A program made the position numbers and the translations under genes. Below are positions 25,586 to 33,475 of a stretch of DNA of 33,475 nt, piece by piece (position 1 is the stretch's first letter; each line of letters starts with the position of its first letter). The DNA is taken from contig JAISWO010000020.1 in NCBI GenBank assembly GCA_031271045.1, positions 1 through 33,475 of the forward strand, given 5' to 3'. Origin of the DNA: Tannerellaceae bacterium (GTDB taxonomy: Bacteria; Bacteroidota; Bacteroidia; Bacteroidales; Tannerellaceae). The notes under the pieces were generated by a model, which saw only the letters and a list, made by a program, of their open reading frames with translations, was not told the origin of the DNA and made no database searches.

Positions 25586-26653
25586 ATGAAGAAGCACAAT
25601 TTCTCAGCAGGACCTTCCATCCTGAGTGAACAAACAATCAAAACATCAGCCGCCGCCGTCGAAAACTTCGCCGGCACAGGGCTGTCCATCCTTGAAGTAT
25701 CGCACCGGGGCAAAGAATTTGTCGCCGTATGCGACGAAGCCAGAACCCGGGTGAAAGAACTCCTCGACGTTCCGGCCGGTTACGACGTCATCTTCCTCGG
25801 CGGAGGAGCCAGCCTGCAATTCTGCATGGTACCGTTCAACCTGCTGAAACAAAAAGCCTCCTACTTAGACACCGGCACCTGGGCCTCCAACGCCATCAAA
25901 GAAGCCCGCCTCTTCGGGCAGGTCGACGTCGTCGCATCCTCCAAAGACGCAGGCTACACCTTCATCCCCAAAGACTACAAAGTCGCCGCCGACTCGGACT
26001 ACTTCCACTTTACGTCCAACAATACGATTTACGGCACCGAGATGCGCAACGACCCCGACCTCAACGTACGCCTGGTCTGCGACATGTCGTCCGACATCTT
26101 CACCCGCCCGGTCGACGTCTCCCGCTATGACATCATCTATGCCGGAGCACAGAAAAACCTCGCCCCCGCCGGCGTGACCTTAGCCATCGTACGCGAAGAC
26201 GCCCTGGGACGCGCCGAACGACCCATCCCCACGATGCTCGACTACCGCACCCATATCCGGAAAGAGTCCATGTTCAATACACCGCCGGTCTTCCCCATTT
26301 TCGCCGCGCTCCAAACATTGAAATGGTACCAGGAACTCGGCGGCCTGCGCGTTATCGAAAAAATGAACCTCGACAAAGCCGCCATCCTCTACGACGAAAT
26401 CGACCGCAACAAACTCTTCCGCGGAACCGTCGCCACCGAAGACCGCTCGATCATGAACGTCTGCTTCGTCATGACCGACGAATACAAAGAACTCGAAGCC
26501 CCCTTCGCCGCTTTCGCCGCCGAAGCCGGTATGGTCGGCCTCAAAGGACACCGCTCCGTCGGCGGATTCCGCGCCTCGCTCTACAACGCAATGCCCCGCA
26601 GCAGCGTGCAAGCCCTGGTCGACGCCATGCAAACATTCGAAAAACAACACTGA
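25586..26653 (+). CDS. serC: Phosphoserine aminotransferase SerC
   Basis: A PLP-dependent class V aminotransferase that converts 3-phosphohydroxypyruvate and glutamate to phosphoserine, the second step of serine synthesis; it also serves in PLP synthesis in some bacteria. 355 residues, normal length. It begins [13 protein letters not shown], the conserved N-terminus, so ATG 25586. [47 protein letters not shown], the PLP lysine in [18 protein letters not shown], and [15 protein letters not shown] are all present. Two bp separate it from serA. Confidence 0.96.
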   Translation: MKKHNFSAGPSILSEQTIKTSAAAVENFAGTGLSILEVSHRGKEFVAVCDEARTRVKELLDVPAGYDVIFLGGGASLQFCMVPFNLLKQKASYLDTGTWASNAIKEARLFGQVDVVASSKDAGYTFIPKDYKVAADSDYFHFTSNNTIYGTEMRNDPDLNVRLVCDMSSDIFTRPVDVSRYDIIYAGAQKNLAPAGVTLAIVREDALGRAERPIPTMLDYRTHIRKESMFNTPPVFPIFAALQTLKWYQELGGLRVIEKMNLDKAAILYDEIDRNKLFRGTVATEDRSIMNVCFVMTDEYKELEAPFAAFAAEAGMVGLKGHRSVGGFRASLYNAMPRSSVQALVDAMQTFEKQH

Positions 26654-26655
26654 CC

Positions 26656-27588
26656 ATGACAAAAGTATTAATAGCCACCGATAAACCTTTCGCCCCCGTA
26701 GCCGTGAAAGGCATCCGCCAAGTCGTCGAAGACGCCGGCATGGAACTCGCCCTGCTCGAGAAATATACCGGGAAAGACCAACTCCTCGACGCCGTAAAAG
26801 ACGCCGACGCCCTCATCATCCGCAGCGACATCATCGACGCCGAAGTCTTCGACGCCGCCCGGCAACTGAAGATCGTCGTCCGCGCCGGCGCCGGTTACGA
26901 CAACGTCGACCTCCGGGCCGCCACCGCCCACGGCGTCTGCGTCATGAATACACCCGGACAGAACGCCAACGCCGTGGCCGAACTGGTCTTCGGCCTCCTG
27001 GTCTACGGCCTCCGCGGATTCTTTAGCGGCGCCTCGGGCGCCGAACTGAAAGGAAAAAAGCTGGGCATCCTGGCCTATGGCAACGTCGGGCGCAACGTAG
27101 CCCGCATCGCCCGCGGCTTCGGTATGGAAATCTACGCCTTCGACCCCTATGCCCCGGCGCAACTTATGGAAAGCGACAACGTGCAAGCCGTTGCTTCGGT
27201 CGAGGAACTCTTCAGCACCTGCCGGATCGTATCCCTGCATATCCCGGCCACCGCCGAGACGAAAAACTCCATCAACCACGCCCTGCTGAGCCTCATGCCT
27301 CCCGGCGCCATCGTCGTCAATACCGCCCGCAAAGAAGTCGTCGACGAAGCCTCCCTTGCCGGTATCTTCGACAAACGCCCGGACTTTAAATACCTCACCG
27401 ACGTCAAGCCCGACATCGCCGCCGAATTAGCCGCCCGCTACCCCGACCGTTATTTTGCAACGCCTAAAAAAACAGGCGCCCAAACGGCCGAAGCCAACAT
27501 CAACGCCGGCATCGCCGCCGCCCGGCAGATCGTCGACTTCCTCTGCAACGGAAATACGCAGTTCAAAGTAAACAACGGAGACGTATGA
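26656..27588 (+). CDS. serA: D-3-phosphoglycerate dehydrogenase, short Lys-type (type III)
   Basis: A 310-residue NAD-dependent dehydrogenase for the first step of serine synthesis, without the regulatory ACT domain of E. coli SerA. It has the 2-hydroxyacid dehydrogenase layout: VRAGAGYDNVDLRAA, the Rossmann loop LGILAYGNVGRNVARIARGFG (first Gly of GxGxxG is Ala) and VVNTARKEVVDE. Where canonical enzymes carry the catalytic His in TPHI, this protein has ATPKKTGAQTAEAN with Lys271; the usual DVFxxEP block is replaced by LTDVKPD. Both features are known from Bacteroidetes and Entamoeba PGDH, in which Lys replaces His. It overlaps the next gene by ATGA. Confidence 0.93.
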   Translation: MTKVLIATDKPFAPVAVKGIRQVVEDAGMELALLEKYTGKDQLLDAVKDADALIIRSDIIDAEVFDAARQLKIVVRAGAGYDNVDLRAATAHGVCVMNTPGQNANAVAELVFGLLVYGLRGFFSGASGAELKGKKLGILAYGNVGRNVARIARGFGMEIYAFDPYAPAQLMESDNVQAVASVEELFSTCRIVSLHIPATAETKNSINHALLSLMPPGAIVVNTARKEVVDEASLAGIFDKRPDFKYLTDVKPDIAAELAARYPDRYFATPKKTGAQTAEANINAGIAAARQIVDFLCNGNTQFKVNNGDV

Positions 27589-28829
27589 AAATAAAACCCT
27601 TCAAAGGCCTTCGCCCGCCAAAAGCCTGCGTCGAAAAACTCGTCTCCAGGCCATACGATGTGCTCAACTCCGAAGAAGCCCGCGCCGAAGCCGCCGGCAA
27701 CGAACAATCGCTCTACCACATCATCAAACCCGAAATAGACTTCCCCGCAGGAACCGACGAGCACGACCCTCAGGTGTATGAAAAGGCCGCCGCCAACTTC
27801 CGCCAATTCCAGGACAACGGCTGGTTGCTGCAAGACGCCCGCGAGATGTACTACCTCTACGCCCAGACCATGAACCAGCGTACCCAGTACGGACTGGTGG
27901 TCTGCGCCTGCGTAGACGATTATCTGGATGGCCGCATCAAGAAGCACGAACTGACGCGCCGCGACAAAGAAGAAGACCGGATGAAGCATGTACGCATCAA
28001 CGATGCCAACATCGAGCCCGTCTTCTTCGCCTATCCCGATCATCCGGAATTGGACGCCCTGGTGAAGACCTGTGTGGCCAAAGAACCCGAATACCGTTTC
28101 ACCACCTCCCCGGATGGCTTTACGCACACATTTTGGCTGATCAGCGACGACGCCGGCATCGCCCGCATAACGGAGCTCTTTGCCGCCATCCCCGCCCTGT
28201 ACATCGCCGACGGACATCACCGCTCGGCCGCCGCCGCGCTGGTAGGCGCCGAAAAAGCCAGGCAAAACCCCGCCCACCGGGGAGACGAAGAATACAACTA
28301 CTTTATGGCCGTCTGCTTCCCAGCCTCCCAACTGACGATCATCGACTATAACCGTGTCGTGAAGGATTTGAACGGATTATCGGAAGCAGCCTTCCTGGCC
28401 GCACTGGAGAAGAATTTTACGGTCGAACCCAAAGGACGCGAGGTATACAAACCGGCGGCCCTGCACAATTTCTCGCTCTATCTGGGGGATGCGTGGTATT
28501 CGCTGACGGCTAAGCCCGGAACCTATGACGACAACGATCCGATCGGCGTATTGGACGTCACGCTCTCGTCGCGCCTGATATTAGACGAGATCCTGGGAAT
28601 AAAAGACCTGCGCTCGGACAAACGTATAGACTTCGTCGGCGGTATCCGCGGGCTGGACGAACTGAAACGCCGCGTCGACAGCGGCGAGATGCAGGCCGCC
28701 CTGGCGCTCTATCCCGTATCCATGAAGCAACTGATAGACATCGCCGACAGCGGAAATATCATGCCGCCAAAGACGACATGGTTCGAGCCCAAACTCCGCT
28801 CCGGATTAGTCATCCATAAGCTGGCTTGA
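27585..28829 (+). CDS. DUF1015 family protein in serine operon
   Basis: A 414-residue cytoplasmic protein of DUF1015 (COG4198), function unproven. It begins MKIKPFKGLRPPKACVEKLVSRPYDVLNSEEAR, the family N-terminal signature, and holds the central ALYIADGHHRSAAAALV motif plus LTRRDKEEDRMKHVRINDANIEPVF. DGHHR recalls ParB/SerK-like folds in which a related motif binds nucleotide; that comparison is mine and needs structural proof. Its start overlaps the serA stop (ATGA), indicating translational coupling. I infer a role in serine or phosphoserine metabolism or its control. Confidence 0.9.
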   Translation: MKIKPFKGLRPPKACVEKLVSRPYDVLNSEEARAEAAGNEQSLYHIIKPEIDFPAGTDEHDPQVYEKAAANFRQFQDNGWLLQDAREMYYLYAQTMNQRTQYGLVVCACVDDYLDGRIKKHELTRRDKEEDRMKHVRINDANIEPVFFAYPDHPELDALVKTCVAKEPEYRFTTSPDGFTHTFWLISDDAGIARITELFAAIPALYIADGHHRSAAAALVGAEKARQNPAHRGDEEYNYFMAVCFPASQLTIIDYNRVVKDLNGLSEAAFLAALEKNFTVEPKGREVYKPAALHNFSLYLGDAWYSLTAKPGTYDDNDPIGVLDVTLSSRLILDEILGIKDLRSDKRIDFVGGIRGLDELKRRVDSGEMQAALALYPVSMKQLIDIADSGNIMPPKTTWFEPKLRSGLVIHKLA

Positions 28830-28861
28830 TTTTTTCAATCATTCAATCATATAAAAAAGGT

Positions 28862-29494
28862 ATGTCAACAATAAAGAACATCGTATTCGATTTAGGGGGC
28901 GTGATCATTGATCTGGATATTACCCGCTCCATACAACGGTTTGAGGAACTCGGTATAGATAACATCCGCGAGATACTCGACCCCTACGAACAACGCGGCG
29001 TCTTCCTGGAACTGGAAAGGGGAGACCTGGATTCGCCGGCATTCTGCCGCGCCTTAAGCCGGTACGCCGGCAGAGAACTTTCCAACAAAGAAGTCGAACA
29101 TGCATGGATGGGATTTATTGTTGACATACCCCAATATAAGCTGGATTATATTCTCGAACTAAGGAAAAGCCACAAGGTCTATCTGCTGAGCAACACCAAC
29201 CCCTTCATCTTCGAATGGGCGCAGACGCCTGCCTTTTCGCCTGCCGGCTTCCCCATCGCTCATTACTTTGACGCCACCTATGTTTCATACAAGATAGGTA
29301 TAACAAAGCCCGACCCCCGCATTTTCGAATATCTGTTGAACGATAGCGGCATCATAGCATCCGAGACCTTGTTTGTGGACGATGGCGAACGGAACGTCGC
29401 CGTTGGCCGCTCGCTGGGCATGCAGACCTGTCAGCCCCGGAACGGAGAAGATTGGCGGGAAGCCGTCGGTCGTCTGTTACAACTGCCTGGCTAA
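28862..29494 (+). CDS. HAD-superfamily phosphatase, YihX-like
   Basis: A 210-residue HAD subfamily IA hydrolase. Motif I is NIVFDLGGVIIDLD (nucleophile Asp; the usual second Asp is Gly as in YihX-type enzymes), motif II YLLSNTNP, motif III Lys in GITKPDPRIFEYLL and motif IV TLFVDDGERNVAVGRSLGM. The helical cap lies between motifs I and II. ATG 28862 is preferred over a TTG at 28826. It lies 32 bp after the DUF1015 gene and is probably the last gene of the serine operon, so it is a candidate for the phosphoserine phosphatase step, though YihX relatives act on sugar phosphates. It overlaps the convergent cupin gene by 18 bp. Confidence 0.88.
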   Translation: MSTIKNIVFDLGGVIIDLDITRSIQRFEELGIDNIREILDPYEQRGVFLELERGDLDSPAFCRALSRYAGRELSNKEVEHAWMGFIVDIPQYKLDYILELRKSHKVYLLSNTNPFIFEWAQTPAFSPAGFPIAHYFDATYVSYKIGITKPDPRIFEYLLNDSGIIASETLFVDDGERNVAVGRSLGMQTCQPRNGEDWREAVGRLLQLPG

Positions 29495-29944
29495 GCGATT
29501 GATATAGTCCCGCACGCTATCCGTATCTTCCGGAGCAGGGCTCCAGGGAGCAAAGTTCTCCGGAGAAACAGGCGCGTAAGGTCCGTTCTTCACTTCATAA
29601 AGTACGCTTCCCGTTTCCAGTACGATCAGGCCATGCCATACGCCGGCCTTTATTTCGGCGCCATAGACGCCGGACCGGCTGTCGAGTATAAATTGTTCCG
29701 TAATATTCCCTTGATCGTTGAAGATAAAGATTGCAACTCTTCCGCGAAGGATGAGAAAGGATTCGTCCCGGTCGGGATTCCGGTGGCGATGAGGGCGCAG
29801 GTAAGTGCCTGGTTCCATGGCGTTGATCAGCCGGTGAACCGGCTCGTCCAGGTGTTCATGGAAATTATGGTTCATGCGAAGTCTGGGGGACTGCTTCGCT
29901 TTTTCTGTTGTCTCGTCTAAGAGCTGTTCGTCTATGATTTTCAT
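29477..29944 (-). CDS. WbuC-family cupin metalloprotein
   Basis: A 155-residue small cupin. It begins MKIIDEQLLDETTEKAKQSPRLRMNHNFH, the WbuC N-terminal region, followed by the double-stranded beta helix with putative metal ligands in YLRPHRHRNPDRDESFLILRG and the C-terminal HGLIVLETGSVLYEVKNGPY. WbuC proteins are often found in O-antigen or capsule loci and their reaction is unknown; no polysaccharide genes are near here. It lies downstream of the SPOR gene but behind an intrinsic terminator. The final codons overlap the HAD gene on the other strand. Confidence 0.85.
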   Translation of the reverse strand: MKIIDEQLLDETTEKAKQSPRLRMNHNFHEHLDEPVHRLINAMEPGTYLRPHRHRNPDRDESFLILRGRVAIFIFNDQGNITEQFILDSRSGVYGAEIKAGVWHGLIVLETGSVLYEVKNGPYAPVSPENFAPWSPAPEDTDSVRDYINRLARQL

Positions 29945-29949
29945 AAAGT

Positions 29950-29980
29950 AAAAAAAAGGGACATCCTTTGAGACATCCCC
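29950..29980 (-). terminator. Intrinsic terminator after the SPOR gene
   Basis: In minus-strand RNA, GGGAUGUCU and GGAUGUCCC pair over nine positions (three are G-U wobbles) around loop CAAA, followed by eight U. The wobbles become A-C mismatches on the plus strand, so it should work in one direction only. Confidence 0.7.
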
Positions 29981-30004
29981 TGTTTATATTTTCGGATAAG
30001 TGTA

Positions 30005-30571
30005 TTAACGGCGGCGTTCCAGAATCCACGCATCCTGAAAGTTCGGATAGTATTTAGACTTGAAAGAACTTCTGCTGCGTACCACTTCCGACTTGTTGTC
30101 GGAACTGGAAACGATAACGCGTATCATTCCTAACTCATTTTCGGCCAAAATAGTATTATAGCCTTCGTATTGCATGCGCTCCTTCAATGCCGTTGCGTTC
30201 GTTCTGTTTCTGAAACTGCCGATCACAACACTATAGCGCTTCAGACTCTGGAAGCTTTCTCCTTCGAAAGGATTGATGCGTTCCTGCCGCGTAGCGATGT
30301 CCAAACTTTCACTGATATCGGGATATCCGATGTTCCCGGTGTTTCCGAAAGGATCAAAAGTATCTTCTTTTGGTTTGGAGACAGGAGCAATTTCTTCAAC
30401 TTCCGCATATTCGCTTTCGGTATCATCGAAGGCTGGATCATCATATAAAGAATCTTCCGTCCTCTCCTGTGCCAGCTCATAAGCAGCTCTATAAGTGCTC
30501 TGCTTAGGCTTGCACGAATTAAATGCCATTACCATACATAAGGTAATTCCCAACAGCCAAATCTTATCCAT
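30005..30571 (-). CDS. SPOR-domain lipoprotein
   Basis: A 188-residue envelope protein. The N-terminus MDKIWLLGITLCMVMAFNSC is a lipoprotein signal with Cys20 as the likely acylated residue. Residues 25-105 are acidic and low-complexity (a probable flexible tether), and about 112-186 form a SPOR domain (YSVVIGSFRNRTNATALKERMQYEGYNTILAENELGMIRVIV), which binds denuded glycan strands at division sites. It is probably outer-membrane anchored and may have a role in cell division or peptidoglycan association. It has a strong own promoter and a terminator behind it, so it is monocistronic. Confidence 0.92.
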   Translation of the reverse strand: MDKIWLLGITLCMVMAFNSCKPKQSTYRAAYELAQERTEDSLYDDPAFDDTESEYAEVEEIAPVSKPKEDTFDPFGNTGNIGYPDISESLDIATRQERINPFEGESFQSLKRYSVVIGSFRNRTNATALKERMQYEGYNTILAENELGMIRVIVSSSDNKSEVVRSRSSFKSKYYPNFQDAWILERRR

Positions 30572-30598
30572 AATTGTTCAGTTCATTAAATTATAACG

Positions 30599-30631
30599 CA
30601 AAGGTATAATATTATTTACTAACTTCGCAAA
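30599..30631 (-). promoter_or_regulatory. Promoter of the SPOR lipoprotein gene
   Basis: On the minus strand, TTTG (30628-30631), 21 bp, then TACCTTTG (30599-30606): a near-perfect -33/-7 pair. The leader is about 21 nt to ATG 30571. The divergent S9 peptidase gene has only a near-match TAACTTCG at 30620-30627. Confidence 0.7.
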
Positions 30632-30655
30632 ATATGAATTTAATTTATTAATGGA

Positions 30656-32767
30656 ATGAATAAAACAATTGCTACGGTAATTATGTCTATGTCCGTATTA
30701 TCATGGGGATCCTGTGTGCAAGGAAATAAGCACGCAACAGAAGAGTCCGCGCCTCTTATCGGGCGGTCGGAGACTAAGGTGACAAATGGTATCCTGACGC
30801 CGGAAGTGCTTTATACGTTGCCCCGGGTTAGTGACGCCAAACTTTCGCCCGATGGAAGTAAGGCGCTTTATGGCGTTACTTTCATCAGTATTGAACAGAA
30901 TAAGAGTAACAGGGAACTGTTCGTTGTCAACCCTGATGGGAGCGGCAAACAACAAATTACGCAGACGCCCGCAAGCGAACAGAATGCCGTCTGGATAAAT
31001 GGAGGAAAGAACATTGCTTTCCTGTCGAACGAAAGCGGGAGTTCGCAGATTTGGATCATGGATGCCGACGGGAGCCATCGCCATCAGGTGAGCCGCTATG
31101 AAGGAGGAGTAGGAGGAGGAATTAACGGCTTTGTCTTTTCGCCGGATGAGACCCAGGTGCTTTTCTTCAGTGATATTAAATACGGAGAGCGGACGTCGGA
31201 CCGGTATCCGGATCTGCCGAAGGCTACCGGACGCATTGTCGAGGATTTGATGTACAAGCATTGGGATGAATGGGTGGAGACGATTCCTCATCCTTTCCTT
31301 GCTTCCTTTGATGGGGTGACGCTTGGAGAAGCGGTAGATATAATGGAGGGAGAGCCGTTTGAATGTCCAATGAAGCCTTTCGGCGGAGTAGGGGATCTGG
31401 CTTGGAGTCCGGATGGGAAGCAGATCGCTTACGCTTGCCGGAAGAAGACCGGAGTGGCCTATGCTTTGTCTACCAACTCGGACATCTACCTCTACGATGT
31501 GGAGACGAAAGAGACCCGCAACCTGACGGAAGGTATGATGGGATACGACATTGCACCGCAGTTCTCGCCCGACGGCCACTACATTGCCTGGATCAGTCAG
31601 GAGCGCGACGGATACGAGTCGGACAAGCAGCGTCTTTTCGTAGCCGACCGGTCGACCGGCGAGAAACAATACCTTACGTCAGATTTCGACTACAATACCG
31701 ACGCCATCCAATGGTCAGCGGACAGCCGGTCGCTTTACCTGATTGCCTGCAAAGAGGCGCTTACGCATATCTGGCAGATAGGTTTGGATAAGCAAATCCG
31801 GCAGATCACTTCCGGACAGTACGATTATGTTGCGATGGATCGGATTGTTGCCGGAAAGATACTGACCGTCCGCCAGTCGATGGAATATCCTTCGGAAGTA
31901 TTTACCGTCGATACGGAAACGGGCGAAGCTACCGAGATCAGCTTCGAGAACAGGGCCGTATTTGACCAGTTGACCGTCGCCCGCTCGGAAGCCCGCTGGA
32001 TTCCGACGACCGACGGCAAGCAGATGCTGACCTGGGTGGTTTATCCGCCCAACTTTGATCCTTCCAGGCAATATCCGGCGCTGCTCTATTGTCAGGGAGG
32101 TCCGCAGAGCACAGTCAGCCAGTTCTGGAGTTATCGCTGGAATCTGCAACTTATGGCGGCCAACGGCTATATTATTGTCGCCCCCAACCGTCGCGGCTTG
32201 CCGGGCTTCGGACAGGAGTGGCTCGAGCAGATCAGCGGCGACTATGGCGGGCAGAATATGCAGGATTATCTCTCGGCCATCGACGTCCTTGCCCGGGAGC
32301 CTTACGTCGATGCCGACCGTCTGGGAGCTGTCGGGGCCAGTTATGGGGGCTTTTCGGTCTACTGGTTGGCCGGGAATCACCAGAAGCGGTTCAAGGCCTT
32401 TGTTTCCCATGCCGGTATCTTCAATCTGGAGCAGCAATACCTGGAGACGGAGGAGGTGTGGTTTGTCAACTGGGATCTGGGTGGTGCTTACTGGGAGGCG
32501 AATCCCGTAGCTCGACGCTCGTTTGCCAACTCGCCGCACCGCTTTGTCGACAAATGGGATACGCCCATCTTAGTTACCCATGGCGAGCTGGATTACCGCA
32601 TCCCTGCTTCCCAGGGCATGAGCGCCTTCAATGCAGCCAAGCTTCGGGGCATTCCGGCCGAGATGCTGATCTTTTCCAACGAGAACCACTGGATTGCCCG
32701 GCCGCAGAACGGAATCCTTTTCCAGCGCGTCTTCTTCGGATGGTTAGACAAATGGCTGAAGCCATAA
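30656..32767 (+). CDS. S9-family serine peptidase, DPP5-like
   Basis: A 703-residue prolyl-oligopeptidase-fold enzyme. The N-terminal beta-propeller (residues about 45-430) has TolB-like repeats (AKLSPDGSKALY, LAWSPDGKQIAYA, PQFSPDGHYIAW). The C-terminal alpha/beta-hydrolase domain has the triad Ser562 (GASYGG), Asp646 (HGELDYRIP) and His678 (NENHW). The spacing 84 and 32 closely matches Porphyromonas DPP5, which removes dipeptides with a hydrophobic or Ala P1 residue. The N-terminus has a hydrophobic signal ending WGSC, a weak lipobox, so it is exported and perhaps lipidated at Cys20. In asaccharolytic relatives such enzymes feed amino acids to the cell. Confidence 0.92.
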   Translation: MNKTIATVIMSMSVLSWGSCVQGNKHATEESAPLIGRSETKVTNGILTPEVLYTLPRVSDAKLSPDGSKALYGVTFISIEQNKSNRELFVVNPDGSGKQQITQTPASEQNAVWINGGKNIAFLSNESGSSQIWIMDADGSHRHQVSRYEGGVGGGINGFVFSPDETQVLFFSDIKYGERTSDRYPDLPKATGRIVEDLMYKHWDEWVETIPHPFLASFDGVTLGEAVDIMEGEPFECPMKPFGGVGDLAWSPDGKQIAYACRKKTGVAYALSTNSDIYLYDVETKETRNLTEGMMGYDIAPQFSPDGHYIAWISQERDGYESDKQRLFVADRSTGEKQYLTSDFDYNTDAIQWSADSRSLYLIACKEALTHIWQIGLDKQIRQITSGQYDYVAMDRIVAGKILTVRQSMEYPSEVFTVDTETGEATEISFENRAVFDQLTVARSEARWIPTTDGKQMLTWVVYPPNFDPSRQYPALLYCQGGPQSTVSQFWSYRWNLQLMAANGYIIVAPNRRGLPGFGQEWLEQISGDYGGQNMQDYLSAIDVLAREPYVDADRLGAVGASYGGFSVYWLAGNHQKRFKAFVSHAGIFNLEQQYLETEEVWFVNWDLGGAYWEANPVARRSFANSPHRFVDKWDTPILVTHGELDYRIPASQGMSAFNAAKLRGIPAEMLIFSNENHWIARPQNGILFQRVFFGWLDKWLKP

Positions 32768-32769
32768 GC

Positions 32770-33121
32770 TTCTGTTAAAAACCGGTTGCCAGTGACGTAT
32801 GTTACCGCGTGATTTTCCCTGCTGGCAACCGGTTTATTACTACTTTAAAGGAGATGCTACGTTCGAAGAAGTACACGGAGATTACGCGTTCTCTGTCGGC
32901 GCAGCAAGTCAAACACCACTTTCCCGGCGCATGCTTGATCGACATCCAAAGCGTGGAGGCCACCCGCGTCGATGTATAGAGTCGTGGCGTGGATGCTGGA
33001 AAGAACCTTCTCTTGACAGGAAAATTCTCATAGATTGGCTAAAGATTACGAGTATAAGGTAACCACGAGCAATGTGATGTTGTATTTGTTATTTATTGTG
33101 CTGATGCGCAATAAAACTTGA
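32770..33121 (+). pseudogene. Degenerate, internally deleted IS5-family transposase
   Basis: Three frame segments match an IS5-group transposase. (1) From just after the S9 stop: LKTGCQ-stop-RMLPRDFPCWQPVYYYF...DATFEEVH, where the TGA at 32793 stands for the usual Trp of GCQWRMLP. (2) After a frameshift: ACLIDIQSVEATRVDV-stop-SRGVDAGK, the DSQSVKTT region holding the first DDE Asp, with TAG for Glu. (3) In a third frame: TFS-stop-QENSHRLAKDYEYKVTTS and onward to TGA at 33119, the transposase C-terminus. The core between GVDAGK and TFSW is deleted near 33000, removing the rest of the DDE triad. The copy is dead. No flanking terminal inverted repeats were identified. Confidence 0.85.
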
Positions 33122-33475
33122 ACAGTTTCTTGTTGTATTATAAAATTCATCCATATTCTCTCCTAAATTCATTATCTTTTCCAGATGACTATTTGCGACT
33201 TTCTCAAGTTCTAATGTGCCACCGAGTATTATCATTTCTTTCTTCTCGAATCGAACTCCCAACCTGTCGTCAAGCATTACATTCCGCATACTTCTTGCAA
33301 TTCCTGTTTCTTCCAAAAAAATGTTTGGATGCCCGGCAGTACAAATGACAAGTCCCAATTTGATTCGCTTCATTTTCATTATTTTTCCTCCATCCCGGTC
33401 GTAGCCATAAGCATATCCAACGGAATAAACCCTGTCGAACCAGCCTTTCATTTTTGCAGGACAGTCACTCCACCA
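33089..33475 (-). CDS. NAD(P)H-dependent oxidoreductase (flavodoxin-like fold), 5' end beyond window
   Basis: The frame is open to the window edge, so the N-terminal half is missing. The visible 128 residues start WWSDCPAKMKGWFDRVYSVGYAY, the conserved segment of flavodoxin_2 quinone/NADPH oxidoreductases (WWS...PAxxKGWFDRV), followed by the nucleotide-fold strand LGLVICTAGHPNIFLEETG. An internal ATG at 33449 is not the start. The last about 10 codons (SFIAHQHNK and stop) lie inside the IS5 remnant (bases 33089-33121), so the native C-terminus was probably replaced. Sequence is AT-rich compared with the rest of the window. Confidence 0.82.
   Translation of the reverse strand, partial: WWSDCPAKMKGWFDRVYSVGYAYGYDRDGGKIMKMKRIKLGLVICTAGHPNIFLEETGIARSMRNVMLDDRLGVRFEKKEMIILGGTLELEKVANSHLEKIMNLGENMDEFYNTTRNCSSFIAHQHNK

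Noticed and set aside
32779..32835. Perfect 14-bp inverted repeat (AAACCGGTTGCCAG and its complement) just after the S9 peptidase stop, considered as terminator or IS end
   Set aside because: Both arms are codons of the transposase remnant (KTGCQ and CWQPVY), the loop is 29 nt and no U-run follows. It may still fold, but the coding origin explains it.
32799..33062. 87-residue frame beginning MLPRDFPCWQP
   Set aside because: Only its first about 25 residues match a transposase; the rest is out of frame. Annotated as part of the IS5 pseudogene.

Overview
The window reads as a chromosomal segment of an anaerobic Bacteroidales bacterium. The best fit is the Tannerella/Parabacteroides group, but this is inferred from gene content and not proven. 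Supporting evidence: a BspA-type leucine-rich-repeat surface protein, a Bacteroidetes-style PGDH (SerA) with Lys in place of the catalytic His, indolepyruvate oxidoreductase, a DPP5-like S9 peptidase, a SPOR lipoprotein, and repeated promoters of the Bacteroidetes form TTTG-N19-21-TAnnTTTG in place of E. coli-type -35/-10 boxes.

Layout. 1-2030: the 3' part of a BspA-like LRR gene followed by what looks like a decayed, out-of-frame sorting tail. 2036-6225 (+): exported M20 amidohydrolase, grpE-dnaJ, aldo/keto reductase. 6235-9680 (-): operon of a coiled-coil hypothetical, a Tat-signal TldD and a signal-less TldE/PmbA. 9681-10306: gene-free, filled by a helically phased 21-22 bp palindromic array. 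10307-11727 (+): mtgA-lipB, converging on and overlapping a giant tamB (-) that ends near 16152 with no canonical start codon for its membrane anchor. 16217-18518 (+): tsaD-cinA. 18536-22360 (-): small exported protein, iorB-iorA, mltG. 22515-22604: tRNA-Ser(GCU). 22706-23460: tiny membrane protein, a nested inverted repeat and an exact 42-bp minisatellite. 23461-29494 (+): DUF6261-like protein, rarA, then serC-serA-DUF1015-HAD as a tight probable serine-biosynthesis operon. 29477-30571 (-): WbuC-like cupin and SPOR lipoprotein separated by an intrinsic terminator. 30656-32767 (+): S9 peptidase. 32770-33121: wreck of an IS5-family transposase. 33089-33475 (-): 3' part of an NAD(P)H oxidoreductase whose last codons lie inside the IS remnant.

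Most genes are housekeeping: protein folding, peptidoglycan synthesis, lipoylation, t6A, serine synthesis and envelope biogenesis. The unusual material is in the non-coding and boundary DNA: the 21/22-bp array at 9934-10279, the 42-bp array with its hairpin head at 23068-23365, the IS5 fossil, the tamB start problem and the broken BspA tail. No defence system, prophage, CRISPR array or conjugative module was found.
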